This document shows, piece after piece, positions 1 through 7,545 of a DNA stretch of 48,057 nt. The notes beneath the pieces are model-generated. The model saw only the letters and a list, made by a program, of their open reading frames with translations. It was not told the origin of the DNA and did not search any database. The DNA comes from Acidobacteriota bacterium (GTDB lineage Bacteria; Acidobacteriota; Terriglobia; UBA7540): NCBI GenBank assembly GCA_021827245.1, contig JAKAWN010000005.1:1-48057 (forward strand), given 5' to 3'. A program made the position numbers and the translations under genes. The first letter of the stretch is position 1. Every line of letters begins with the position of its first letter.

Positions 1-86
1 CCATTGAGCTAGGGCACATAGTGACGGAATAAATACGCAACCCCTTACAAACAAAACACTTCACTTAGCCGACCGCGGAAGTTGGG

Positions 87-215
87 TTAAAGCTCGCGGA
101 CGATTCCGCCCAGATAGGCGAGCAGGTCGGGCTTGAGATTGGAATCCATCAGGGGCTCACGGTCTTTGGTACTGAAAATTACGTGGGTCAGAAGATTCGC
201 GAAGGTGTGGGTCAT
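87..215 (-). pseudogene. IS200-like / REP-associated tyrosine transposase, N-terminal remnant
   Basis: Only 42 codons remain. The product begins MTHTFANLLTHVIFSTKDRE and continues to YLGGIVREL, which is the conserved start of the Y1 (IS200/RAYT) transposase family; intact members are about 140-200 residues and continue into the HUH motif with the catalytic tyrosine further on. Here a stop follows REL, so the HUH and Tyr parts are absent. The start at 215 is chosen because the homology begins there; the frame is open further upstream only through the palindromic repeats. REP-like palindromes lie directly upstream, as expected of a RAYT locus. The recognition is from sequence memory; the inactivity follows from the truncation. 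Confidence 0.7.
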
Positions 216-222
216 GGCTTTC

Positions 223-383
223 GCCCCTCCGGGGCTCCGGAGGATTGTAGCGCCGATTGGGATCCCACAGCTGGCGCTGTGGGCTAAAATCTTTCGCCCC
301 TCCGGGGCTCGGAAGATTCGAATGGCGTTTTCAGTCCCACGGCTGGCGCCGTGGGCTAAAATCTTCCGGCCCTCCGGGCCTTC
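223..383. repeat. REP-like palindromic repeat cluster beside RAYT remnant
   Basis: Two near-identical 20-base perfect palindromes, 264-283 (cccacagctggcgctgtggg) and 336-355 (cccacggctggcgccgtggg), alternate with three copies of a GC palindrome (223-235, 296-308 and a variant at 367-380). Both 20-mers are followed by gggctaaaatctt. Alternating palindromes next to a Y1 transposase remnant are the usual form of REP/BIME elements mobilised by RAYTs. Confidence 0.75.
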
Positions 384-432
384 AACCCCAATTTGCCAAT
401 CCTGGCGGCAGGGGGTATATTCCAACACTGTA

Positions 433-720
433 ATGGTCAGAAGCCCACGAATTGAGATCAAGTATTGCACGCAATGCCGGTGGCTGCTGAGGGCGGCGTG
501 GATGGCGCAGGAGCTGCTAACGACTTTTCAGGACGAGATTAGCGAGATGGTGCTGATACCCGGCACGGGAGGCGTGTTTGAAGTTCGTGCCTGTGGCGAA
601 CTGATCTGGTCGCGGGCCGAGCAGGGGCGCTTCCCGGACATCAAGGAGCTGAAGCAGCTTGTGCGGGACCGGATTGCGCCGGGGAAAGACCTCGGGCACT
701 CGGAAGGCGGAAAGCAGTAA
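433..720 (+). CDS. SelT/SelW/SelH (Rdx) family thioredoxin-like protein
   Basis: The product has 95 residues. A CxxC motif (IEIKYCTQCRW) sits in the first beta-alpha turn, followed by a helix and the segment VFEVRACGELIWSRAEQGRFPDIKELKQLVRDRI, which is the typical Rdx ending (G-x-F-P-x-x-x-x-L). The fold is thioredoxin-like and family members are thought to be redox-active, but the physiological substrate is unknown. The start at 433 is chosen because the domain begins there; the frame is open upstream only through the REP repeats, which translate to low-complexity sequence. There is no selenocysteine codon: both motif positions are ordinary Cys. It is not obviously linked to the convergent MFS gene. 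Confidence 0.8.
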   Translation: MVRSPRIEIKYCTQCRWLLRAAWMAQELLTTFQDEISEMVLIPGTGGVFEVRACGELIWSRAEQGRFPDIKELKQLVRDRIAPGKDLGHSEGGKQ

Positions 721-761
721 GAAGAAGGCAGAAGGCAGAAGGCACTTACTTCTCAGCGCTG
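721..761. repeat. Short ggcagaa tandem repeat
   Basis: Around 722-746 the heptamer ggcagaa (or agaaggc) is repeated about three times between the two convergent genes. It is a minor simple-sequence tract with no other feature visible. Confidence 0.6.
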
Positions 762-2015
762 CTATGCGTCGGTGTAAGCCTCACCGGCGAGCAGAGACTT
801 TATTCGCGAGAGACCTTTGGACCCTGCGGCCAGCAGGCAGACGGCGGCCAGAACGGGACAAATACCCGCAACGAGAATTGCCGGGCCGAAGTGCTTTTGC
901 GGCCCCAGTATCCATCCGGTGATGACCGGTGCCGCGGCGCCTGCGGCCACCGAAATCGTATTTAAGAAACCCACCGAGCGCCCGACCATGTTCCTCGGCG
1001 ACGCATGCTGGGTGATGGTCCAGTAGGTTGAGTTTCCAATGCCTGTGGCACACAACGAAAGCGCGAGGATGGGAAGCGCCCAGGCGCGGCCCGTCACCAG
1101 CAGGAGCAGGATGGCTGCCGTCCCGGCATAGCCCAGCACACCAAACCACAAGCGCGCGCGGAAAACTCCGATCCGGGCTGCCAGCTTATCCGCCGCCGCG
1201 CCCGCCACGACATTCACAACCGCCATCGTAAAGAGCGCGGTGGAAAGCACTCGGCCCATTCCAAGCGTCGAAAATCCCCGGGAGAGAATCAGGTAACTGG
1301 GCACCCAGGTCAAAACGAAATACCAGTAATAAGAGGACAGCAGGATGGACAACGACATGGCCCAGAAGGTTCCGTTGGAGAGCAGGATGCGCCAGGTCCA
1401 ACTGCGGGGCGCGGCCGGCTCTTCTACCGCCCTGGCTGCTTCGCGCTCGGCGCGGGCGCCGTCGGAGGGGGCGGCAAACAGCCAGCAGGGCACCCAAACC
1501 AGCGCCACCAATCCCGTGATGGCAAACATCATGCGCCAGCCGAACTTGTCCAGCAGGATGGCTCCCACCAGAACGCCCAGCGCGGGGCCGACATTCTGGC
1601 CCGCGATGTAGATGGCTGTCGGCAATCCCTGCTCCTTGCCGGAAAAACGGCCGCGAATGAAGGACAGGCTGGCCAGCGGAGCGATCGATTCGGCAAGACC
1701 CAGCAACATGCGCAGGCCGATGACGTCGCCGGGCCCGCGACTGAGGGCGATGGCAGCAGAGGCGAGCGACCAGGCGAGAAAAGCGCCCGTGTAAGCCCAT
1801 CGAATGCCGAAGCGGTCCACGAGCACTCCGGCAGGAATCTGAAACAGCGCGTAGGTCCAGAAAAAGGCGGAGAGCAGCACGCCCATCGTTTCTGGTGCGA
1901 TGCGGAAATCTTTCATCATGGCCGGGGCGGCGACACTGAGGTTGCCGCGATCGATATAGTTGATCACGATGGCGATGAAGACGAGTGAAAGAAGAATCCA
2001 GCGGCGGCGGGTCAT
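762..2015 (-). CDS. MFS transporter, anion:cation symporter (hexuronate/galactonate type)
   Basis: The 417-residue polytopic inner-membrane protein has about 12 hydrophobic segments. The N-terminus RRRWILLSLVFIAIVINYIDRGNLSVAAP is typical of the ACS family (ExuT, DgoT, GudP), with the first-loop motif G-V-L-V-D-R-F-G at about residues 62-69. Family members import hexuronates, galactonate, glucarate or related organic anions with protons. The sugar-acid enzymes elsewhere in the window (ManD-like, RhmD-like, CE15-like) fit such a substrate, but none is adjacent, so specificity is inferred only. An AAGGTGAC sequence lies upstream of the ATG as a possible ribosome binding site. Length and domain content are complete. 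Confidence 0.88.
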   Translation of the reverse strand: MTRRRWILLSLVFIAIVINYIDRGNLSVAAPAMMKDFRIAPETMGVLLSAFFWTYALFQIPAGVLVDRFGIRWAYTGAFLAWSLASAAIALSRGPGDVIGLRMLLGLAESIAPLASLSFIRGRFSGKEQGLPTAIYIAGQNVGPALGVLVGAILLDKFGWRMMFAITGLVALVWVPCWLFAAPSDGARAEREAARAVEEPAAPRSWTWRILLSNGTFWAMSLSILLSSYYWYFVLTWVPSYLILSRGFSTLGMGRVLSTALFTMAVVNVVAGAAADKLAARIGVFRARLWFGVLGYAGTAAILLLLVTGRAWALPILALSLCATGIGNSTYWTITQHASPRNMVGRSVGFLNTISVAAGAAAPVITGWILGPQKHFGPAILVAGICPVLAAVCLLAAGSKGLSRIKSLLAGEAYTDA

Positions 2016-2228
2016 GGCGCTGGGTCACCTTTTGGAAGGAATTCACGCGCTTGCGTTTGAAACCGGCGCCTGTTGAAATCGTACATCTTTTGAATAGGAA
2101 GCTGCGCGGGCCAGCCCCGAACCTGAAGCTGAATCCCGCCTCGCCGGGGGTGAAGCTGAGCATCTGAGCGAGTCACAGCACGCACCAAAACTCTAATGGC
2201 CCTCAGGAGGAATGCAGTTTCGCTTCAC

Positions 2229-3248
2229 CTATGGTTCGCTCTGGCCGTCGCGCTGCCGCGGACTATTGCTGGGCGTGCCCCAATGCATAATGGTATCTTC
2301 GGCCATATCCATCGGCTTCAAATTGTGATACCACCCGGTCGCGGACAGGGTGTCCGGATAGTCGTGAACCAGCATGCCAGGCTGATTGATCGGCAACTCC
2401 TTCGCGATGGTGGCGTCCGGCCGGGCGACAAACGATCCCCAATGGGAGTAGGGGTTCGATGCATTATTGACTACGGCCCAAAGTCGATTGTCGGCGCAGC
2501 GGGTGGGCACCTCACGGACGTTGAGTGTGTCCAGGCAGTTTTTACCCTTGCCTCGCGCGTTACTCATGGAATGAATCATCACCTTGACGCCCAGTTTCCG
2601 GTAAGCGATGTAAAGCTGCGGCCAGCAGATGTCATAGCAGATGGCCAGGCCGACCTTCACTCCCCGGATGTCATGCGCCACCAGGCGGGTGCCGGCGGAG
2701 TAATATTTCTGGTCGCCTTCGGTCAAAAAGCACTTGTCATAGCGGTTTACGATCCTGCCTTCGGGGTCGATGAGATACTGGCAATCGGTCGGCTTCGTGT
2801 TCTCATCCAGAAAATGGGATGAACCGAGAACCAGCCACATCCTCAGATCCCTGGCCAGCGCCCGCAAGTCCGCGGTCTCTTTGCGCAACGCTCCCCAGTC
2901 ATAGTTTCCGAATGACGGAAGATCGCATCCGGGATATCCGGAGAGGCTGGCTTCCGAGGTGTGCAGCAGATGTGCCTTCTCTCTGGCCGCCTGGTGCATG
3001 AAGTCGCGGATATACTTCGCGTTTTCCGCGGGACTGCCACTCACGGGAAACTGGCATGTGGCGATCCTGAGTTTTACGGCGGTGTTGGTGGTCGCCGGGG
3101 CGGCCTGCGGCTGTGCGGGGTCAGTGGCGTTTGAAAATTCTGCGGCGCTCGAGGGAGACGACAACGCATTGAAGCCGGCCACGCCCGCGAGAGCCTTGCC
3201 GGTGGTCTGGATGGCCTGCCGCCTTGTAATTTGCTTGTCGCGGGACAT
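2229..3248 (-). CDS. Tat-exported carbon-nitrogen hydrolase (nitrilase superfamily)
   Basis: The 339-residue product starts with a twin-arginine signal (residues 8-26, TRRQAIQTTGKALAGVAGF) and an Ala/Pro-rich linker, followed by a nitrilase-fold domain from about residue 58. The Glu-Lys-Cys triad is visible: E99 in HTSEASLSGYPG, K172 in RYDKCFLTEGD and C204 in GLAICYDICWPQ. The family hydrolyses amides or nitriles, releasing ammonia. An exported member would act on periplasmic amides, but the substrate cannot be read from sequence. AAAGGAG lies upstream of the ATG at a long spacing. It is transcribed in the same direction as the MFS gene, about 210 bases away, so a shared operon is possible but not shown. 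Confidence 0.87.
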   Translation of the reverse strand: MSRDKQITRRQAIQTTGKALAGVAGFNALSSPSSAAEFSNATDPAQPQAAPATTNTAVKLRIATCQFPVSGSPAENAKYIRDFMHQAAREKAHLLHTSEASLSGYPGCDLPSFGNYDWGALRKETADLRALARDLRMWLVLGSSHFLDENTKPTDCQYLIDPEGRIVNRYDKCFLTEGDQKYYSAGTRLVAHDIRGVKVGLAICYDICWPQLYIAYRKLGVKVMIHSMSNARGKGKNCLDTLNVREVPTRCADNRLWAVVNNASNPYSHWGSFVARPDATIAKELPINQPGMLVHDYPDTLSATGWYHNLKPMDMAEDTIMHWGTPSNSPRQRDGQSEP

Positions 3249-3273
3249 CGAAATCAGCGGGAATCTCCTTTAG

Positions 3274-3393
3274 CAGGTCGCTGAAAAATGCCTCGGAGAG
3301 CGCGTAGCGGCGGGTTCATCCCGCCATAAGCCCAATGGTCTCAGCGCGCGTTGGCGGCGTAAAGCCGCCGCTACAGCCTTTTTCAGCAACCTG
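3274..3393. repeat. 120-bp intergenic element with imperfect terminal inverted repeats
   Basis: The ends are near-perfect inverted copies: caggtcgctgaaaaatgcct at 3274-3293 and agcctttttcagcaacctg at 3375-3393. Inside are two GC palindromes (gcggcgggttcatcccgcc near 3308 and gcggcgtaaagccgccgc near 3354). It encodes nothing and lies between two minus-strand genes. The layout resembles a MITE or a large REP/BIME unit; an RNA hairpin role is also possible. Confidence 0.65.
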
Positions 3394-3486
3394 TTGAGGC
3401 TCAAAAAGCATTCTGACGATATACCCTCCCCCGAGGCGCGTCAAGGTCGTTCAATCGGCCTGCCATCGGTAGCGAATCGTAACTCG

Positions 3487-4602
3487 TCAGACCTTCAGGA
3501 AAATCTTTTGCCGATAGAGGAAATAGAGAAACAGCCAGCCGGTCATCATCACACTGACGGCCCAGAAAACTGGCTTGACCGGGCCCAGATCGTTGATGAA
3601 TCCGTGAACGAAAATGTTGGTAATCGTTCCGAAGTCAAACAGTTGGTGCACGATGTAGATGGTGATGGCGTTCAGGCCGATGACGGTGAAGAAAAACGAC
3701 CAGCGCCTGTAACCCTGCACGTCGATGATCCAGTAAAAGAGAGCGAGCAAAAGCAGGCTCCAGCCACCTGCGAAGAGCACGAACGTACTGGTCCACAGGT
3801 TCTTGATGATGGGGAAATTGAAACTCCAGACAAAGCCGACCAGCAGGCTCGCCACCCCGGCCAGCGCGAGGCCAAGCGTTTTGCGATTGGGAGTGTGCCG
3901 GGAGCGCAGCCACTGGCCGGCCAGGACGCCCATCAGCGTGGTCGCGATCGCCGGGAAAGTGGAGAGAATCCCTTCATTGTCGCCCTGGGCAAAGCAACAA
4001 TAAGGGTGCGGAAGCAAGTGCCGGTCGATGAAGCTGGCGAGATTTCCTTGTGGCGTTATCACCCCCGCGCCGGCGCCCGGCACGGGAACCAGCATCATCA
4101 CGGCCCAGTAAACCAGGAGGATTCCAGCGAAAAACGCCACCTGGCCCCGGACTTTTGTGTTCATCACGATCAGGGCCGCAAAGAAATAACACAAGGCGAT
4201 CCGCTGCAGGACTCCGGCAATGCGCAGGTCGTGAAAGTTGAAATTGAGCAGGCCGTTATAGACCAGACCCAGCGCAAACAGCACGATCAATCGCTTGGCA
4301 ATGTGCCGGTAAAGCTGGCCGCGGTTGGCGCCAGTCTCCAGGCGCTTGCCCAAAGAGAATGGAAGCACCACGCCGACAACAAAAAGGAAGAGCGGAAAAA
4401 TCAGGTCATAGAAATGGAAGCCTGCCCATTGAACGTGCTCGAATTCTACGTTGAGAAGGTTCGTCGTGGGGCTGGGATCCATCTTGTACAGGGCGTGAAT
4501 AATCACTTCGCCGCCCGTGATCCAGAACATGTCGAAACCGCGCAGCGCGTCAATGGAGGCGACGCGTTTCTGCAGAAAAGATTGCTCCGCACCGACACCC
4601 AT
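3487..4602 (-). CDS. NagX/HGSNAT-like membrane acyltransferase (DUF5009 type)
   Basis: The 371-residue protein has roughly ten membrane segments. Near the N-terminus, RVASIDALRGFDMFWITGGE is the hallmark of bacterial proteins related to heparan-alpha-glucosaminide N-acetyltransferase (NagX, YeiB/DUF5009). The eukaryotic enzyme moves an acetyl group across the membrane onto terminal glucosamine; bacterial homologues are thought to acetylate amino sugars or are uncharacterised. A GAGAGGTG sequence about five bases before the ATG supports the start. No amino-sugar catabolic gene is adjacent, so the substrate remains open. Confidence 0.85.
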   Translation of the reverse strand: MGVGAEQSFLQKRVASIDALRGFDMFWITGGEVIIHALYKMDPSPTTNLLNVEFEHVQWAGFHFYDLIFPLFLFVVGVVLPFSLGKRLETGANRGQLYRHIAKRLIVLFALGLVYNGLLNFNFHDLRIAGVLQRIALCYFFAALIVMNTKVRGQVAFFAGILLVYWAVMMLVPVPGAGAGVITPQGNLASFIDRHLLPHPYCCFAQGDNEGILSTFPAIATTLMGVLAGQWLRSRHTPNRKTLGLALAGVASLLVGFVWSFNFPIIKNLWTSTFVLFAGGWSLLLLALFYWIIDVQGYRRWSFFFTVIGLNAITIYIVHQLFDFGTITNIFVHGFINDLGPVKPVFWAVSVMMTGWLFLYFLYRQKIFLKV

Positions 4603-4920
4603 AGGGCACCTCTCGCTGAATTTTATGGACGGCTCTGGGGGCAGGAGATCGAGCTTGGTTCGAAAGCCGGAGGGCCAGCGTTCTGCTTTGCTCTGCCGAA
4701 TTGATTCGGCCTTTCAGATGTCCACAAAAAGAAAATGACTACGCAGAGAGAAAATAGCGCGCCTCGGGAAAAAAAGAAAGCAGTTTTATGCAAGGGTGCG
4801 CCGGTATCCGAGACACCGGCAGGCCTAGTGGATTCGGGCAAACCGAGCGGGGCCGGGCCAGGATGGGTTGGAACAAGCTTTCGGGCAAGTTTATGATGAA
4901 GGTCAGCAAGACATCGGATC
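4603..4920. other. Intergenic region with a strong hairpin
   Basis: No convincing gene was seen between the divergent acyltransferase and HhH genes. A hairpin at 4800-4820 has a nine-base stem with one mismatch and a three-base loop (gccggtatc-cga-gacaccggc). It is flanked by an A-rich stretch around 4739-4785. The region should hold promoters for both neighbours, but none could be assigned with confidence. Confidence 0.45.
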
Positions 4921-5403
4921 ATGTCAGGTCGCGGGTTTGCGGTGCGCGCTAGAACAACACATATCGCCGAAGATCTGGGCATCCGCCTGGCATCGAAAGA
5001 GGAAGAAGAGTTGTTCAAATGGTTCCTGGCCTGCCTGCTGTTTGGCAAGCCGATTCAGCGGCAGGTGGCGGAGCGCGCCTTCCGGGTGCTGGCCGAGGCC
5101 GGGCTGGTGAGTCCTGAGGCGATCCTGCGCGCCGGCTGGGATGAGCTGGTACGTTTGCTCGATGAAGCGCACTACGTCCGCTTCGATTTCTCCACGGCGA
5201 CCAAGCTTCTGCACGTGTCCGAGGAGTTGAAGCAGCGTTACGGCACGCTCACGAATCTTATTGGCAATTCAAAGACGCCCCGCGAACTTTCCGCCAGGCT
5301 GCAGGAGTTCAAGTATATTGGTCCCAAGACCGCGGAAATTTTTGTGCGGGAAGTGCGGCCGATCTGGTATCTGTCTAGCAGAACGAAGGGGAGAAAATCT
5401 TGA
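4921..5403 (+). CDS. Helix-hairpin-helix (endonuclease III-like) protein, C-terminally truncated
   Basis: The 160-residue all-alpha protein has an HhH motif near the end (residues 131-145, KYIGPKTAEIFVREV), matching the LPGVGxKTA hairpin of the Nth/MutY/AlkA glycosylase superfamily. Such proteins bind damaged DNA and excise bases. The reading frame stops about 15 residues after the hairpin, before the position of the catalytic Asp and any Cys cluster of endonuclease III. The last codons fall in or next to a repeat (5394-5440) that recurs at 26214-26260, so the original 3' end may have been lost. No strong ribosome binding site was seen at this ATG, so the start is uncertain. Activity is doubtful without the missing part. 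Confidence 0.6.
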   Translation: MSGRGFAVRARTTHIAEDLGIRLASKEEEELFKWFLACLLFGKPIQRQVAERAFRVLAEAGLVSPEAILRAGWDELVRLLDEAHYVRFDFSTATKLLHVSEELKQRYGTLTNLIGNSKTPRELSARLQEFKYIGPKTAEIFVREVRPIWYLSSRTKGRKS

Positions 5404-5440
5404 GAAGAACCGCGGGCCTCGAAATCGGAGGTCCGCACTA
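5394..5440 (-). repeat. Dispersed repeat copy A (second copy at 26214-26260)
   Basis: Read on the minus strand, this segment (ggacctccgatttcgaggcc...ggttctt) aligns over about 45 bases with the plus-strand sequence at 26214-26260 (gaccctccggttccgaggtc...ggttctt). One frame of each encodes the same string LRFRGPRFF. An internal hairpin lies at 5412-5436 (gcgggcctc / gaggtccgc). It overlaps the end of the HhH gene. Confidence 0.55.
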
Positions 5441-5465
5441 CCGACTTCGAGCGCGGGATTGTCAT

Positions 5466-6287
5466 ATGAAAAAAGCGCGCACAGCTCGCGAAATGGAGAT
5501 TGCGGCTGCGGCGGCCCGGCCGCCCAAGCCTCACAGAGCGCTCGTGCCGGGGAGCGAAGCAATGGCGATGCTGGCGCGGCGGGGACTGCGCCCGAGCAAG
5601 GCTCGACTCGATGTACCCTTCCCTGAAGATCTCGAAGAGGAGAAGGCTGGGCGGCTTGCAGAACTACTCGGCCATTATGCTTTCCGCCTCTTTCTGCGCG
5701 GGGCCATTCTGCACCCGGAAGGATTTGCTCCGGAAGAAGTGACGCAATATCTGAAGAAAAGCCAGTCAAGGGCCTACGCGGAGGCGCTGGTCAAGCAGGG
5801 TTTTGCCGGGCAGATGTCGAGCTTTGGCGGCACGCTTGAGTGGTACGTTGCGCGTGAACTGGGCCGAAGGTTCGGATTCGACGTGGCGGCCGGAGTCAGG
5901 CTCCGCACGCGCGGCGTGGGAGGCGACCTGGACGTGATCGCCGCCGCCGAAGGCAAACTGGCCTACCTCGAGCTGAAGTCGTCGCCGCCAAAGAACCTTG
6001 AAGCCCGTGAGGTGGCAGCTTTCTTTGAGCGGATGCAACTGCTCCGGCCGCACGTTACGCTCTTTGTGGTGGATACGGCCCTTCGTCTGAGCGACAAGGT
6101 TTTGCCCATGCTGGTGGAAGAGCTGGAACGCCGGCACGGCGGAGTTAGCGTCATCCCCCGCCGAATTGAGCGGGAACTATGGGCGCTGACGCCACATCTC
6201 TACGCGGTAAATGGAAAACTGGACCTCGTCACCAACATCGGCCGCGCGCTGGCGGAGGGGTTGCTCGCCCTTGGTCCGCCACTTTGA
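5466..6287 (+). CDS. Uncharacterised PD-(D/E)XK-like nuclease-fold protein
   Basis: The 273-residue protein has a basic, Ala-rich N-terminus (MKKARTAREMEIAAAAARPP), a helical region, and then a nuclease-like core: GGTLEWYVARELGRRFGFDV (about residues 121-140), GGDLDVIAAAEGKLAYLELKSS (about 152-173). D154 or D156, E169 and K171 form a D-x(12-15)-E-x-K pattern typical of restriction-endonuclease-fold enzymes. No annotated family was recognised, and DNA cleavage is an inference. The ATG at 5466 is preferred over an earlier in-frame TTG at 5400, because codons before it lie in the dispersed repeat. It follows the truncated HhH gene by about 60 bases on the same strand, suggesting a former DNA-repair pair. 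Confidence 0.65.
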   Translation: MKKARTAREMEIAAAAARPPKPHRALVPGSEAMAMLARRGLRPSKARLDVPFPEDLEEEKAGRLAELLGHYAFRLFLRGAILHPEGFAPEEVTQYLKKSQSRAYAEALVKQGFAGQMSSFGGTLEWYVARELGRRFGFDVAAGVRLRTRGVGGDLDVIAAAEGKLAYLELKSSPPKNLEAREVAAFFERMQLLRPHVTLFVVDTALRLSDKVLPMLVEELERRHGGVSVIPRRIERELWALTPHLYAVNGKLDLVTNIGRALAEGLLALGPPL

Positions 6288-6422
6288 AGGCTTCCCTCAA
6301 GCGGCCACACTTATGCCGCGGTCAGTTTGAAAGAGGAGGCGACGGGACTTAGAATAATTCAGGAAGCGGGTTCTCAAGCCTCCCTTGTATTTCCCTCGCC
6401 AACGGCCTGGAGGCAAACGAAG

Positions 6423-7535
6423 ATGCGCGCTCTTTCAAGGACGGAATCCGTCAACTCCAATACGGATTCAGAAGCGTCAGTGTTCAACTTTGCCTCTTCC
6501 CGAATTTGTGACTTGTGCCCCGGCCATGTCCAGACACTGGGGACGTTGATCGGCGCTGGCGCATTTGCGAAGAGCCGCCCGGAGGCCAGCGATGGAGCGG
6601 ACATCGACCCCGCATTCCATCCTGCTTATCTGAATCTGCACCAGCGCGGCGAATTGAAAAGGCGAGCGCAGCATCTGTGGGATGTGATGAAACGATGCGA
6701 GCTCTGTCCCAGGCGATGCGGGGCGAACCGGCTGAAAGGTGAAAGGGGATTCTGCGGATCGGCTTCCGAGCTTGAGATCTCCGCTTATCACCCGCATTAC
6801 GGCGAAGAGCGACCGCTGGTGGGCAGAGGCGGTTCGGGAACCATCTTCCTGACCCATTGCAGCCTGCGATGCGTCTTTTGCATAAACTGGCAGATCAGCC
6901 AAGGCGGATGCGAGCCAGCCCAAACCGTGGAAGAGATGGCGGAGATCATGCTCCGGCTTCAGGAAATGGGCTGCCACAACATCAACTTCGTCACGCCTAC
7001 GCATTATTCTCCCCACATCCTGCGCGCCGTGGATTTCGCTGCGGCTCGAGGGCTCAGGCTGCCGCTGGTCTACAATACGAGTGGCTGGGAGCGAGTGGAG
7101 ATCCTGAAGATGCTCGACGGCGTCGTTGACATCTACCTGCCCGACTTCAAGTATTCGGACGGCCAGATGGCCGCAAAATACTCCTCGGACGCCGAGGCTT
7201 ACCCCGAGATGGCAAAAGCCGCCTTGCTTGAAATGCACCGCCAGGTGGGAGTGGCGCATCCAGCGCCGGACGGCCTGATGTATCGCGGGTTGATGATCCG
7301 CCACCTGGTGATGCCCAACGGAGTCAGCGGCACAGAGGCCGTCGTGGAGTGGATTGCACGGAACCTTCCCAAGGACACTTACCTTAACCTCATGTCGCAG
7401 TACATGCCCGCGTTTATGGCATCGCAGTATTCTGCGATCGACCGACGGCTTACACGCTCCGAATACAGCGAGGCGGTTGCCTGGGCCAGGGCCAACGGGC
7501 TGACGAACCTGGAAGTTCAGGGATACCGAGACTAG
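6423..7535 (+). CDS. PflX/AmmeMemoRadiSam-type radical SAM protein (pyruvate formate-lyase activase homologue)
   Basis: The product has about 370 residues. An N-terminal Cys-rich part (CELCPRRCGANRLKGERGFCG) precedes the radical-SAM motif CSLRCVFC (C146, C150 and C153 from this start), followed by the TIM-barrel segments NINFVTPTHYSPHIL and YLPDFKYSD. This matches COG1313 (PflX), a 4Fe-4S/SAM family of unknown substrate related to pyruvate formate-lyase activating enzyme. An additional CDLC pair lies at residues 29-32, upstream of the usual domain. A TTG at 6327 could extend the protein by 32 residues; an AGAGGAGG sequence lies inside that extension, so the start is unsettled. No glycyl radical enzyme is encoded nearby. 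Confidence 0.85.
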   Translation: MRALSRTESVNSNTDSEASVFNFASSRICDLCPGHVQTLGTLIGAGAFAKSRPEASDGADIDPAFHPAYLNLHQRGELKRRAQHLWDVMKRCELCPRRCGANRLKGERGFCGSASELEISAYHPHYGEERPLVGRGGSGTIFLTHCSLRCVFCINWQISQGGCEPAQTVEEMAEIMLRLQEMGCHNINFVTPTHYSPHILRAVDFAAARGLRLPLVYNTSGWERVEILKMLDGVVDIYLPDFKYSDGQMAAKYSSDAEAYPEMAKAALLEMHRQVGVAHPAPDGLMYRGLMIRHLVMPNGVSGTEAVVEWIARNLPKDTYLNLMSQYMPAFMASQYSAIDRRLTRSEYSEAVAWARANGLTNLEVQGYRD

Positions 7536-7545
7536 CGGCCACGGT

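Noticed and set aside
3394..4704. Long plus-strand open frame of 436 codons opposite the acyltransferase gene
   Set aside because: It is antisense to a clear membrane acyltransferase and its translation is charged, repetitive and without a domain; it is a GC-bias shadow.
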